64,000 nucleotides of DNA, from contig CM075942.1 of assembly GCA_038030265.1 (NCBI GenBank), forward strand, positions 39,956,751 through 40,020,750, in the 5' to 3' direction. This document shows positions 32,490-44,200 of this stretch, piece after piece. The DNA comes from Corythucha ciliata (taxonomy: Eukaryota; Arthropoda; Insecta; Hemiptera; Tingidae). The position numbers and the translations under genes are program-made. Within the stretch, counting starts at the first letter, position 1; each line of letters starts with the position of its first letter. The notes under the pieces are model-generated. The model saw only the letters and a list, made by a program, of their open reading frames with translations, was not told the origin of the DNA and made no database searches.

Positions 32490-34110
32490 AGGACTAAGGA
32501 GCTACTTCAGTCTCATTCATTTCATTTGTAACGCAATGCTATTTACTTTCATCTTCTTAATGATTAATTTGCGCTCGATTCCTTTTGATCGAAGTCCCCC
32601 CGTCCCGCATTCGCCCAGCCACCTGTAAGACCCCCTCTTCACTCCCAAAGTGACTTACCGATTCGAGATACTTGAAAACTTGAGGCCCGTTTCAACGAAC
32701 AAAATTAATCACGGTTATCCCGTGTCCTACGTGAGCGGGGCCCGCGCGAATGATAAAGGGTTTAGCGTTTGTTATTCCAGCTACCCGATGCACACAATTT
32801 GGCTATTACAGTAGGTATTTCAAGTATTTGATTTGGGTTATACCGAAGTTCTTTACACGACTCATTTATCCGATCCTTTAACTCCTTTCAAGTGAGTCTT
32901 CAACAGGAGGTGTCTGGTCTCAATTTTAGATGGTAGGTACCATTGATTTTTCGATAACCCGTAACTATGGGGTTCCCTAAACTTTAAATTCAAAGGATGA
33001 CCTTTGGGTAAATGAGATTGGGGGGGGGGGAACTTAATCAGAAAGTAATCGATCTCAAATTATCCATTAATTAGACGCAAGGTAAATAACAAGCACAAAC
33101 AAAATGAAAAAAATTGTTCCTCGGTTGAAGCTTGAAGAATAAACCAGGACGAATCCCCAGTACTTTCCTTACTGAAATTTTCAAATTTAATTATTGTTAA
33201 CATGCCTATTCCATTAAAAAAAAATTGTTAACATTCATAAATCGTTGGTAACGTCACAAAATTAGGAAGTTTTCCCAATGATTTCAAATGTTCTTTCCCT
33301 CGGGCGGAAGGATGAAAATTGAGCGTCGGGAATAGGTAGCTCTCCGGTACAGGACCGAGATTCATTTCAGGAAAGAAGGAAACATATTTTGGTTTCTATC
33401 TGTAGTGAGCTATGAAGCCTTAGTCTTAGGGAATATGAAAATCGTAAGGTAACGATAATAATGTACACGATAAAAATAATAATTCATAAAACAATTCAAC
33501 TACTATTTACGTGGCCTACTCGGAAACAAAGGGAAATTTCCAAATTTTGATGACACATTATGTCCCCATTACCGGCTTTCTTCTGTTCGGCTACTAATAA
33601 ATTAATGATCACCCTGTAAACTGGCTAAGCCTTAAAGTCTACCAAGTATTGTCGAATGAACTATTTTGTCACCTTCCGGGTTCTAGCAAAAATTTGGGGT
33701 GAGTCAGATGGGGTGAGGAGAGAATGAAACCTGAAACGAGAGTTATCTCGCCGCGGACTGGCAAATCAACAGGTATACTATACATGCAGCGGGGTTCAAG
33801 ATTTCTTTTACGTTTTATACAAAGCCGAATTTTCCGCGTTGGCCCCATTTTGCGTAATGATTTTTAGTTGTAATGAATAAGCTGGAGAGGGGAAAAGACA
33901 AGAAGATATAGGTAGAGGGGCGAAGGACGAAGAGCCATTGACGCTATTAACACTTTGTCAGTCGACAATTAGTTATTTTACCGACTATCTGACTCTGACA
34001 TTAGGTAGGTGTACGGGTTCAGGAAAAGACAACTGGGCTTGAGCAGGGCGACCACAATTTGACCACGTCGCTATCGCGAGATTCTACAATTATTGTCGAG
34101 GTAAACATAA

Positions 34111-34251
34111 AGCCGGCTCCACACATGCGGTATTTGCCAAGTAACGATCATAGAATTTTTCAATTTTCAGTTGGTCGGTTTCTAGGCAATGCTAGAAATT
34201 GATTAATATTTTGCTCGTTATTTGGCAAACATCGCATGAGTGGAGCCGGCT
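34111..34251. mobile_element. AGCCGGCTCCACACATGC MITE
   Basis: Inverted ends AGCCGGCTCCACACATGCG and CGCATGAGTGGAGCCGGCT. TAA lies on each side (34108-34110 and 34252-34254). About 140 bp in all, no coding content. Confidence 0.88.
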
Positions 34252-34257
34252 TAATAA

Positions 34258-34407
34258 TAGGACCGTTCCATTGTTTCGCGAGTGCTACACTTTTGAAGAA
34301 AATCATCTGGTTTCATTCAATTTTTGAAAATAAGCCAATGAGATCACATGGTTTTCTGTACTAGTGCAACACACGAGCAAACCAATGGAACTAGAGAACC
34401 TTTAAAC
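34258..34407. mobile_element. GGTCCGTTCCATTG MITE, diverged copy
   Basis: GGACCGTTCCATTGTTTCGC at the left, with GAAAATCATCTGGTTTCATT and ACATGGTTTTCTGTACTAG inside, matches 36164-36300. The right end is degraded. Confidence 0.75.
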
Positions 34408-34940
34408 CAGGTATGCTTGGCCGCCATATTGTGCTCTTCTGTCAAGAAAAGATAGTGTGTACTGTTCACGTTTAATCGTATTGTTTAGCTAGTAAACTAG
34501 CACTTTATTGTATAATAATTTGGAATTAGTTCTTCTGATCGTCTGAGAGGCCACAGTTAGGCATTATTTCACCAAATGATATTAACTTAGGTAAAGAATA
34601 AGCGCGTGTAAAGTGATTTTTCGTCTATCTCGTTTAAGACCAGTTTTCGTGTTCCTGAGTGCTCCCAGAGGCTTCATCATTTTACAATTCCTAAAAACGC
34701 TTATAACTTGAAGAATCATTTCTTTTATTGAACGTTCTTGGCGGGTTCAAAATTAACGTCCTCGATTTATTTCTAACAATCCTCCAGTTTGTCATTTAAA
34801 GTTTCCACACTTTGGAATTGCAGTTCTTTCAATGAACGTATTCGACCACGTAACTTGGATGCCTGCTTTTTTTTTTTTTAGATAATGGATGGCTGCTGCC
34901 CCGTTAATTGTTAAAATAGCGTAAAAAGGGATTTTGAATG

Positions 34941-35042
34941 TTTCGATTTCCCCTAGAGAATGAAAGAAGACAGCGCTGGCTTCAAAATTGCAGGCAGGAT
35001 AAATGGGTCCCAGTCCCAACTATTCATTCGGTTCTTTGTGAG
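34941..35042 (+). pseudogene. THAP-domain remnant
   Basis: The plus-strand frame reads FRFPLENERRQRWLQNCRQD then KWVPVPTIHSVLCE, matching the central THAP zinc-finger pattern (FP...RRQ.W...R..W.P.....C). It ends directly before GTAAAT, a donor-like site. Upstream at about 34660-34710 another frame reads VPECSQRLHHFTIPKN, like a THAP N-terminal half. A stop and a frame change separate them. THAP domains are DNA-binding and occur in host genes and P-element-type transposases. I regard it as a decayed gene or transposon piece. A continuation at 35242 after TTTAATTTAG is possible but unconvincing. Confidence 0.5.
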
Positions 35043-35902
35043 GTAAATATAATTTCTAGTGTTCTAGTGTACTGAAAACAAAATGTTTCTATCGGGGAAT
35101 TGTTCTCTGTGTTTGTCTTCACACGAGAATAATTTCCAGAAACGACGAGCTCTCCACAATGCCCACCCCACCAAAAAAATAAAAAACCTATCACTTCAAT
35201 TTTCCACCAGTCTTCACCATCAACATACCATTTTAATTTAGAATGAACGAGTGGAAAACCATATCACTATGGGAACACTGAAATCTTACAATTTTCAATT
35301 TGCGAGAGCAATGCCTGATGAACGAAATCTTGAAGAAGGAAAAGGGCCTTCAGTCTGGGCTGGGTGGTCGAAAAAGGGTCTGCCTGGTCACTCTTTAATA
35401 CTTGATATGTCGATTAAACTAAAAAATCCCTTAAGACGAAGATGCCCAAGACAGTTTTAAAACCACCATTTCTTCGTGCTCTCCTAGTAGGCGATTGATC
35501 TCTCGCAATTTACGCTGTTCGTTCCCAGGCTATAAGACGCCAATAACATCGTTATCGTCGGTAACATTCACAGGGCGTAGTAACTTACGTTAATTTTCGC
35601 CTTAGAATTATTTGAGGAATCAAATTCAGATGGTTGATGCAAGAAGCTTTTTCAGAGTCAATCACAAATCGTGACTAGAAAAAACGATTATGCAACGTAA
35701 AAAGAAGCTCAGCGACATCACCGATCAATAAATTGCAATTAATATGTGAATATAGGAAGCATAAAACCAACATAAAACAATAGAATCTTGAAAGAAAGAA
35801 ATAAAAAAGCTTCTCCATTCTATTATCTGACATAGCATTACTTAGTCATTAGAGCTCAATATGGCGGGCAAGCATACTCGGATTATAGTGCCTTAATGGA
35901 AC

Positions 35903-35990
35903 GGACCCAGTGGCGTACCCAGAGGGGGGGGGGGCATAGGTAGATCGCCCTCCGGGAGGCCGTTTTTAGCCATGTTTTTGCGAAATCCCA
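35903..35990. mobile_element. hAT-type transposon end
   Basis: CAGTGGCGTACCCAGAG followed by a G-run resembles the CAGGGGCGGATCCAG-type ends of hAT elements. The partner end was not identified. Only the end is supported. Confidence 0.45.
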
Positions 35991-36160
35991 GCTAAGCTAT
36001 ATACAAAGGGCATTCATTACAACACCCGCCCCCGCCGGTCCTCAGTACGCTCCTGAACGGACTTGAAATTATCCGTTATACTTATAACTCCCACTGTTTT
36101 ACAAGACTAGCATACTATTTTGCTTCGTATCGGCATTGTGTGGTCTGAAAACTCGAGATG

Positions 36161-36303
36161 TAAGGTCCGTTCCATTGTTTTGCGAGTGCTACACTTTTGA
36201 AGGAAATCATCAGGTTTCATTCAATTTTTCAGAATAAGTCAATGAAATCACATGGTTTTCTACACTAGTGTAGTACTAGCAAACCAATGGAACGGACCTT
36301 TAA
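36161..36303. mobile_element. GGTCCGTTCCATTG MITE, complete copy
   Basis: Reads TAAGGTCCGTTCCATTG at the left and CAATGGAACGGACCTTTAA at the right, with TAA at each outer edge. About 140 bp, near-palindromic at both ends. Used as the reference for the interrupted copy at 31092-31413. Confidence 0.88.
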
Positions 36304-36999
36304 TCGAATCATCCATATGGTGAAGAAAATAAACTGTTCTAGACACAAAAAAAAAGCGATCAAACAGGTTTGAGAATTTCCGTCAAAATTAATTGTTAAC
36401 CACGATCAAATGATAGATTTTTTTTGTTCATGAGACTTTCGTCCTTATTTCTTTTTTCTCTGTATGTGGTCTCGTTCGATACCACTTAAAAGTCATGAAT
36501 GGAATGACACCCTCCCCCGCTCATACACCATCTCACACCCGCCGTTTGCGTATGAGCCGGCTTTTCTTTTTTTCTCAAGTTGAAACAAGTCTTTTGTCAA
36601 TTATTATAAGGTTGTGCATTTTGTTGACCGTTGTACTGAGTTTATTTTGCCATCTTTCTCATGCTTTACAGGGCTAGTTTATGAAGAAGGAAAAACGAAA
36701 TACGAAAGTCAACATTGAGGGCATCGCTGCGTATGCGGAATGTCTCACTAATTACATGAAATGAGAAAAGAACGAGAAATACTAAGAGATTTGTATTGGA
36801 AAACTCAGAAGGAGAATTTTTATAATTTGATTTGCGTTTTTCGCACGTTAAACTGTCAGTTCATCAACTTTTAAGAGAGGGCCTGAGCAGAAATAAGTGA
36901 CGGCCTGACAGTACCCGTAAGAAGAGGGGGCAGGTTATACAAACAAGTCAATACACGAACGCTATTTTGTTCTCTACTAGCAGTCCGACTCAACGGTAG

Positions 37000-37900
37000 G
37001 TCGGCAAAGAAGTGTGTGGAGGAACTGAACTGAGGGAGTGAGAAGCGAACGAGTTTCGAAGTTCTATCCCCCGACAGATGATGGCGGGACTCGGGGATAC
37101 AAGCACCTCTTTCGCTTGGGCGCTTGGGTAGGGCCTTTCCTTGCATTACACATTTCAGTTTCAGTCGGGGAAAAGCAGCGGAGACCGCCGAGTCTACTCC
37201 TCGACACGAGCGCCCGCGCCCAAAATACGAGTACATCACCTTCCACCCCCCCGCAACGTATATCGACGTTAGGAGCGAGGGGTGTGAGGGAATTAATAAA
37301 GAAAAATAATTATTTATACCGATGTTGTTGTTATTAACGGCTGATGAAGTCATTTATGGCGCGAAGGCTGGGACCAGCCTGTGCGAAAGACACCGTGAAG
37401 CTTCCTCACTGTCGGCCTCGTCCTCGGCCATTTATTAACAACGCCGCACAAGTTCCGTTCGTTGGAGCTTTTCACTCTTCTTGTAACACCCTCGGAGGAT
37501 TAAATCGTACATACAAACTCACTGCACAAAGAAATAAAAACGTCGAACGTAAAGGGTGCCGGACGATGGGGTGGCAAGGCTGGGGGGGGTCAGTTTTCTT
37601 TACGCTCCGCGTACAATAAAAAGGCCGATATTCGTATATGATACGAGTTGTATACGACGCAGTTCTCACCGAGTCAACTCGAGCACTGGCTGCTGGCTGG
37701 GGTTAGTGGGGCCAGGCATTTCACTGGGAGGTCTGCCTCTGCCACTAGTGGAAGGTGACGGCAACTGGCTGCCCCTCCATACAACGAGAAATTCGAGCCA
37801 AAATGTTAACAAATACGAAACTCTTTCCATTCAGGAAGTAACAGAGGGATTAATTATTAAAACTGCTAAACATCATATATTTGTTATGCGCTAAATTCTG
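37000..37900. promoter_or_regulatory. CpG-rich block, candidate divergent promoter
   Basis: The block is visibly richer in GC and CG than its surroundings and sits upstream of the dipeptidase ATG at 38277. On the minus strand an ATG at 37709 opens MPGPTNPSQQPVLELTR and meets a GTGAGA donor at about 37660, a plausible start exon. Its phase does not fit the first CECR2 exon directly, so another exon would be needed. Long overlapping frames on both strands (for example 36871-37353 minus) are most likely a by-product of high GC. Confidence 0.35.
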
Positions 37901-37950
37901 CACAGGTAGGTGTCGTCCTTAGAAACGAGAAATTGGCCAACAAAAATGCG

Positions 37951-38010
37951 AAGTAACAGGGTTTACGTCGATAGCATATGTTAAACTTCTGAGAATGAAT
38001 ACCCGTAATA
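37951..38010. mobile_element. AGGGGTATTCATG MITE fragment
   Basis: AACAGGGTTTACGTCGATAG and ATATGTTAAACTTCTGAGAA match the right half of the family. It is the uninterrupted reference for the TTA insertion at 31811. Confidence 0.75.
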
Positions 38011-38276
38011 AATTTGATTCAGCGAGAAAAATCAAACAATAACCACCACGCCCTTTTTTTATTCTGTCACTTTAATCTTATCGAGGTCCACACAAAATTT
38101 AAAGCACCCTCCCCGCCCAACGTTCATCACGATTTAAACAATGCAGCTACTAATCCTATTTACTGTGATATTACCCGTATCTTCCTATCAGTTGCGTTGT
38201 TGAATGTGTCAAACGAACAACTTCTCTCGAATAACTCTCAATAACTTTTCACTACCAAAAATTTCAGTTTTTCACC

Positions 38277-41200
38277 ATGTCTTCAGGAAGTACGACGGAC
38301 GTTCCAGAGGACCTGCAGAAGATCTTCAGGTTGGATTTTCTTCGTTTCTTATTTATTAGATTGATTGATTGCGTTATGTATGTGCTTCCGTGACCCCCTT
38401 TGCCTGTACTTTTTGCGAAGCCAGCAGGATATTCGTTTTTTTGTATTTCTCTTACAGCTTTTAAACAATCTGCAGCCGATTCAAATTAGATTTCATACTT
38501 TTAAAATTGATCAAAAAACTCCTTATGACCTTGTTATCACTTATGTTATCACTTACTAACAAACTTGAGCAGCAACCCGTACAAACATCGCTTTTCTGCG
38601 TATTCAGCACGTTATGTATAAATACAAATTACTCCTCAATCATACATAAAAAATTTGATCAAATTTTAAAAAGCCATCCCCACTTCTTGAAGACGTTAGA
38701 GTAGTTGAGAACGTCGAGTAGGTAGATTACGTGCCAGAAACACGAATCGCTTTATTCTGTACAATATGGATTTTTACCGACATTCTTTCTTGGATACTGT
38801 AAGAAGACGAACAATCCCACTTCAAAGTTAAGATACGGCAGTGCTGTACGAGTGATGGGGTGAGGGTAATGACCGATGAAGTCGGTGAGTGTACCTATGG
38901 GTAAAATTCTACCCTCTCAGTTCCCAAGTTTCCACCCTTGGCTCAGAGCTGTTTTTCGGTGGTGGTTGCAGCGAACATTTTTTTGAGTTCTATCCAACAA
39001 CTGTGCCGCGTGCCCCCTCTACAAGTTTGTCTCTCTTTGAGTCTCTGTTTATTGCACCTCGGCGACAGGGGTGGAGTGGACATTATTTAATCGCTTCGCG
39101 AATTGGTGATTTCTCCGTGAGCTAGCGTTTTTTCTCAATTTTCCCCGCGAATGAGACCTTTTTACCAACTTTATCCACGAAATAACGCTTCTCCATTTTA
39201 GCTGTAAAAGCTTGTACACACGGAGACATTTATGTCATGCCATGAAATTTTCAATATGTTCGTGTGATGGTACTGTGAAAAAGTATAAAAACCATATGCT
39301 TTCATGAAAAAGCCAGGAAACCGGTGGAAAATTGTCAATAATTTTCCCCTTTACCATCTCCATTGTAGAAACTAAGCCCAGAAATACCACACCGACAAGG
39401 AGCAAGAAACCAGCTATTTAGCCGTGAAACCGTTAATTATGTCCGAAAATATGAATTTTCCTGTTCACAATTTAGTAGTGGGCATACTTCTCCCCCGGCA
39501 CGCTTTCATTCGATCAAGAAACAGAAAACGTTTCTGCTAGAATCACGTTTATCCGCCAAAATACTTGCACTTGAAGCTCAGAAAGACTATTTTGACTAAA
39601 CTGTGGAAGGAAACGACGTTGTGAGCGTTCAATGGCTCTTGAAAATTAATTTTACCCAGGAAACCTAAAGCCCGCCACTCACGTGCAGTTTAGACTGTCA
39701 CGTGAGTGGGCATTTCGCCTCAGTTAAGGTGAACTGCACAGTTAAACTGTACAGTTCTCAGTTCAATTGCTAATATCCGGCGATTGTTTCCGCCGTTTCA
39801 ACCATTCCTTGCACCACTGCCTGCGTCTTTTAAGTTGGTTACTTTCGTGATGAATAACTGCACAAATTAAACCGAGAACGGCAATGCGGCCCTGCTCATT
39901 GGAATCCATTATGTTAACTGAAGAATTGAACTGTACGTGTGTGGGGGACTGAATTGAACAGTCCAAACAGACAGTTTAAACTGTGCAGTTTGAACTGACA
40001 GTTCAAACTGCACGTGAGTGGCCGGTTTAAAACCCCAGAAGCTAAGTCATGAGTCATGACTGTGTGACTGCGTCCATTTCCACCAAAAAGTCCGCTTGAA
40101 AACCTTACCATTCGGCTGCAAGAAACATGGCATTTGAAACTGGAAATTCAGTCGCCCAAATCAATTTGTATGGTAAATAGGTGTAGCTTCTGAATCTGGA
40201 AAATTTGCTTGTTTAGTCCCTTTTAATAGCCCCAAGCCCCAAAGGGGTGATTTAGACCTACACCGCTACAAATTAATTTAGACTTGAAAAATGTTTCTAT
40301 GGTGGTGGAGGGGGGGGGAGCCTAAAATACTACTTACTATCACGAAATCCAGTAAGAAAAGTCCCGAAATCCTGCATGAACACATTGGAAATACCTCCCA
40401 GTAAATTATTATACGGAGAAGAAGGGTGAGTGCCACGGAGTTGTTGGGTACCTCGTGGGTAATTCCTTAATTTTTCGTCCATGTTTTTAAATAATTTTCA
40501 GTGGAAATACCATTCAACAATATCTTAAGTTTTACCCTCTCTCCCTCACCACAATACTACTCTGAGGCCACGAAACTTGCCGCAAAATGATTTAGCTTCT
40601 GCAATCTACTATTAACCACGGCATTGATTACTTTTCTCAGCAGAAACTTTGTCCTGGAACCTGTGAATTTTAACATTCATATCAGAAAATTGTCTATTCC
40701 TCCCCAGCATCAACTCTTTCGGTTCGCAAATGGATTATTACCCGCGAAAATGACAACTCGGCGAAACTAGACTATGCTCTATATAGAATAATGTGATTAT
40801 TTGACCAAACAAGTTGCATTTCAGTCTCAGATTCGAACTTTTGGACGCTCCTTTTAGGAAAGCCTGGATCCGCGCCTGCCCGCCGCTACCCTCCCTTAAC
40901 AATAAATAGTCTAACGTAACCACCCTTAATGCCCCTCATGGATAATTACCTCGAACAAAATCAAATAATTCAGGCAAGAATTGGTGAAGAGGAAAATTTT
41001 CAGGACATTGCTCCTCAATTTAATGATTCAAGAGAGGGGACAATTAAAATACTTCAAAGATGTGCGAAAGATTCCTTACTGAGCAACTCCATTGACTTCA
41101 GAATGGGGACCACAAAAAAGAAATAATTTCTTTATTTGAACTAACCACAACAACGAACAAACCTAAAACTTCAAATTTAATTTTTTTAGACGTTTTGAAC

Positions 41201-44200
41201 CCCAGCTTCAGTAGATGTCATGACATAAATGTCTCCGTGTGTACAAGCTTTAAATGAGGTTAGCCGCGCATTTTCTCAAATTCATATTGTCCTCATATTT
41301 CATGTAATGGTATGGGCGTGTTCCTATATTCATCGAAGGACGCATCGATGGATTTTTTTTTTTTGAGGGTACGGACTCGGATCTACCGATCCCGCTGGCG
41401 CCTAAGCTCTTGCGGCTCTTACACCATACCCTGTGTATAACTCGATCAACTGTGCACTTCACACCCGTACTACGCGGGCGTTTCGGTCGATGCGCGGTTT
41501 GTCATAGGCGCACCGCCTTGAACGCCCACACGAAGCCGAGTGAGTGTAATGGGCAATAGCTGGATTTGAACCCAGGCCCGCTGGGTTGCGAAGCAAGTAT
41601 TGTATCCATTACACCATCCATTGCACATATAGAAATTTTAGTCACCTTAGATGCAAGATATGTCCCATTTCCCCCTCTCTAAAGCTCGGTGCACACGATG
41701 CATTTTTCGAAGCATGTTTTAGCTGCATGGTGAAAAAAAACATATGATCCCCATCAGTGACCGGATGTTTTTTAGAACAGGCAGGCCATCATGCTTCAAA
41801 AAAATGCATCGTGTGCACCGAGCTTTAGTGTCCAGTTTAGGGAGAAAAATAGTGTTGGATGAGGTTTCCCATACATTTTTAAAAAAACCATTTGAAGCTA
41901 ATCTTCCGCAGATGATACTTTCAGCTGTTAATTCCGTTTTTTCGTTCAGCAAAAGCAACAGTTTTTTATTTAAATTAGTTTTCAAATTTCAATGCTTTGA
42001 CTTGAATGATTGTTTCCAATAGTTTTCTCACTTGGACTGGAAGTGGACCGGGGAAGTGTGCCAATTTTTTTTGTTTATGCTCCCTCTATTATTTATCTGC
42101 GCTCGCTGTAAAAAAAGTTCTCAACGGTTCCTTGACTGACGTAGAGAACCTTTAAAACACAGGTAGTGCAACACAGATTTCAGCCTTTTCAGTCTTTAGG
42201 GTAAACACAATATCGTCGGCCTCGAAGTGATACCTCGTAAGTGACAAAAATGCCATTTTGAGGTTTTGGTATCGTTTTGTTCATAATTCGTAGTCGCGTC
42301 TATCTAGTGACACCTCGTAAGTGAGAAAAATTCTTTTAGCGCTCAAAAGTCCATGAAGTGACATCTCGTATCACAGACATGGACAAAGTGAACTAGTGAT
42401 ACCTCGTAAATGTGAAGGTAGCTCGTGCACCCTAGTCTAGTGTTCCGTAGTAACGGACCTTGTCCGCCGCGTACTTGTGTTCCCTCGTAAGTGGGAGTAT
42501 TATGGATAGAGAACCTATAGTTACACAAAGGCACTGACAATGCCCGCCATGTGTGGTCCCTTAGAGAGGGGAGGGCTTGTGATTGGCTGGTGAGCGTAAC
42601 CTACATGACCGGAGCAGCGAATAAGAGATATCAAATCTATTTGATCCCTAAGTGGAGGGGGGGACCAAACATGGCGGACTGTCAGTACTCGTAGGAATTT
42701 ATAGAGCTACTATGGATTTTGGTGCGAAGAAAGTTGAAATTTATCAAGTGATGCCTTGTAAGTTGACGAATTCCAATAAAAAGAAGTAGTGGGAACTCGT
42801 ATGTTGCGTATCTCAGTAACAGATTGATTTATCACTTTTTATCAATACACAAACCACCAAAACTGATATCCTGCTTTCCAAAAACCCAATCTGAAATTGC
42901 ATTAGCCGACTTAATTTGTCGGTAATTGTTGATTTAATTTAAAGTCATGAGCGATAAAATTTGAAAAAATTATAATGCCTAAATCACAACAGAAGAGGTA
43001 TCGGTATCCAAAGATGATATAATATGTTTATATGTAAGTCGTATCAACCAGGAACAGAAGAAAAATAAATTCAAATTTTACAATTAGGACTCAATCCAGG
43101 GTTGGCACTGTTTAAAACACTTCAACTCTGCCAAGATTCACCGCTTAAAAGTATGGTTCAAGAGACTCTTTGAAAAAAAGAAAGACATGACATGATGAAA
43201 AGAGATGTCATATATTTGATCGGCCGTAAAAATTTGAATAATCAACCGATACAAACATTTTTTTTTGCAATCGATGAATAATTTAATCCTCTTTAATAAA
43301 GTTTAGGGTGTTGCTAACTGTACGATTGATTGTTTTCGAGCAATTTGCCAAACACTCAGACAAGTCCCAAAATTTCGAGGTTTTTGGGATACCAAAATGA
43401 AAGCTTAAGGTTTCTGACTGCACAAACTTAGATGACGCCTCACTATTAGGGCCTCTTGGAGCTTGCCCGTAATTATTTCGATAGGCCCCCTCTATTTGGT
43501 CTAATTTTACTGGCCTACAAAGAGAAGCAAGGATGCCATTAATTTTGCCCGAAAAGCGATAAATGACTATCGGCGCCTATAAGATAGAATATTGCCTCAG
43601 AGGGAACTCTGAGCGTGAGCGCGGTTGGCGGGGAGGGAAAGGGGCACGCGTCTCCAGCGGCTAACTAATTGAAGGAGTTCCTTGGGGCAGTTTTTCTCTT
43701 CTTCTCGAAGATATCAGCAGGATGGGTCTCAAATAATGAGCACATGCTACTCGAAATTTCGTTTTTGAAAAAGCCAAACCCCCAGCGCCCAAAAACCAAA
43801 CGCCCAGATCAGCGAAATTGGGCTTTGAAAAGGCTTTTCCGCACTTATGTATAGGTGAGCACGAAAGATAAATGCCCCATAAAATGTCAAGATAGTGAGG
43901 TGCTTGAACTCCATTCTATACGATTCACGGGAACGCAGGCGACATGTAACCAAAAATTGTCTATCCATCCCCCCTCCTTCCCAGGATGTTTGGTGCTGAT
44001 GCTAACTCTTTGTCTCAGCTCGTGTTTGTAAAAAAATATGTCTTCATTCCTCGATCTTTGTCTGGTGTCTTGCAGTTATGTCGACCAGAACAAACCACGA
44101 TTCATCGATACACTTCGCGAAGCGGTACGAATTCCTTCGGTGTCTTGCACCACCGAGCGGCGTGACGATGTCATCGCCATGGTGAAATGGACAGAGAGCA

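Noticed and set aside
36871..37353. 160-codon minus-strand open frame
   Set aside because: Lies in a GC-rich block with equally long frames on the other strand and has no domain or family feature. Probably chance.
41553..41624. Functional tRNA gene on the minus strand
   Set aside because: Acceptor stem and T-arm box are recognisable, but the anticodon stem does not pair, so it was listed only as a remnant.
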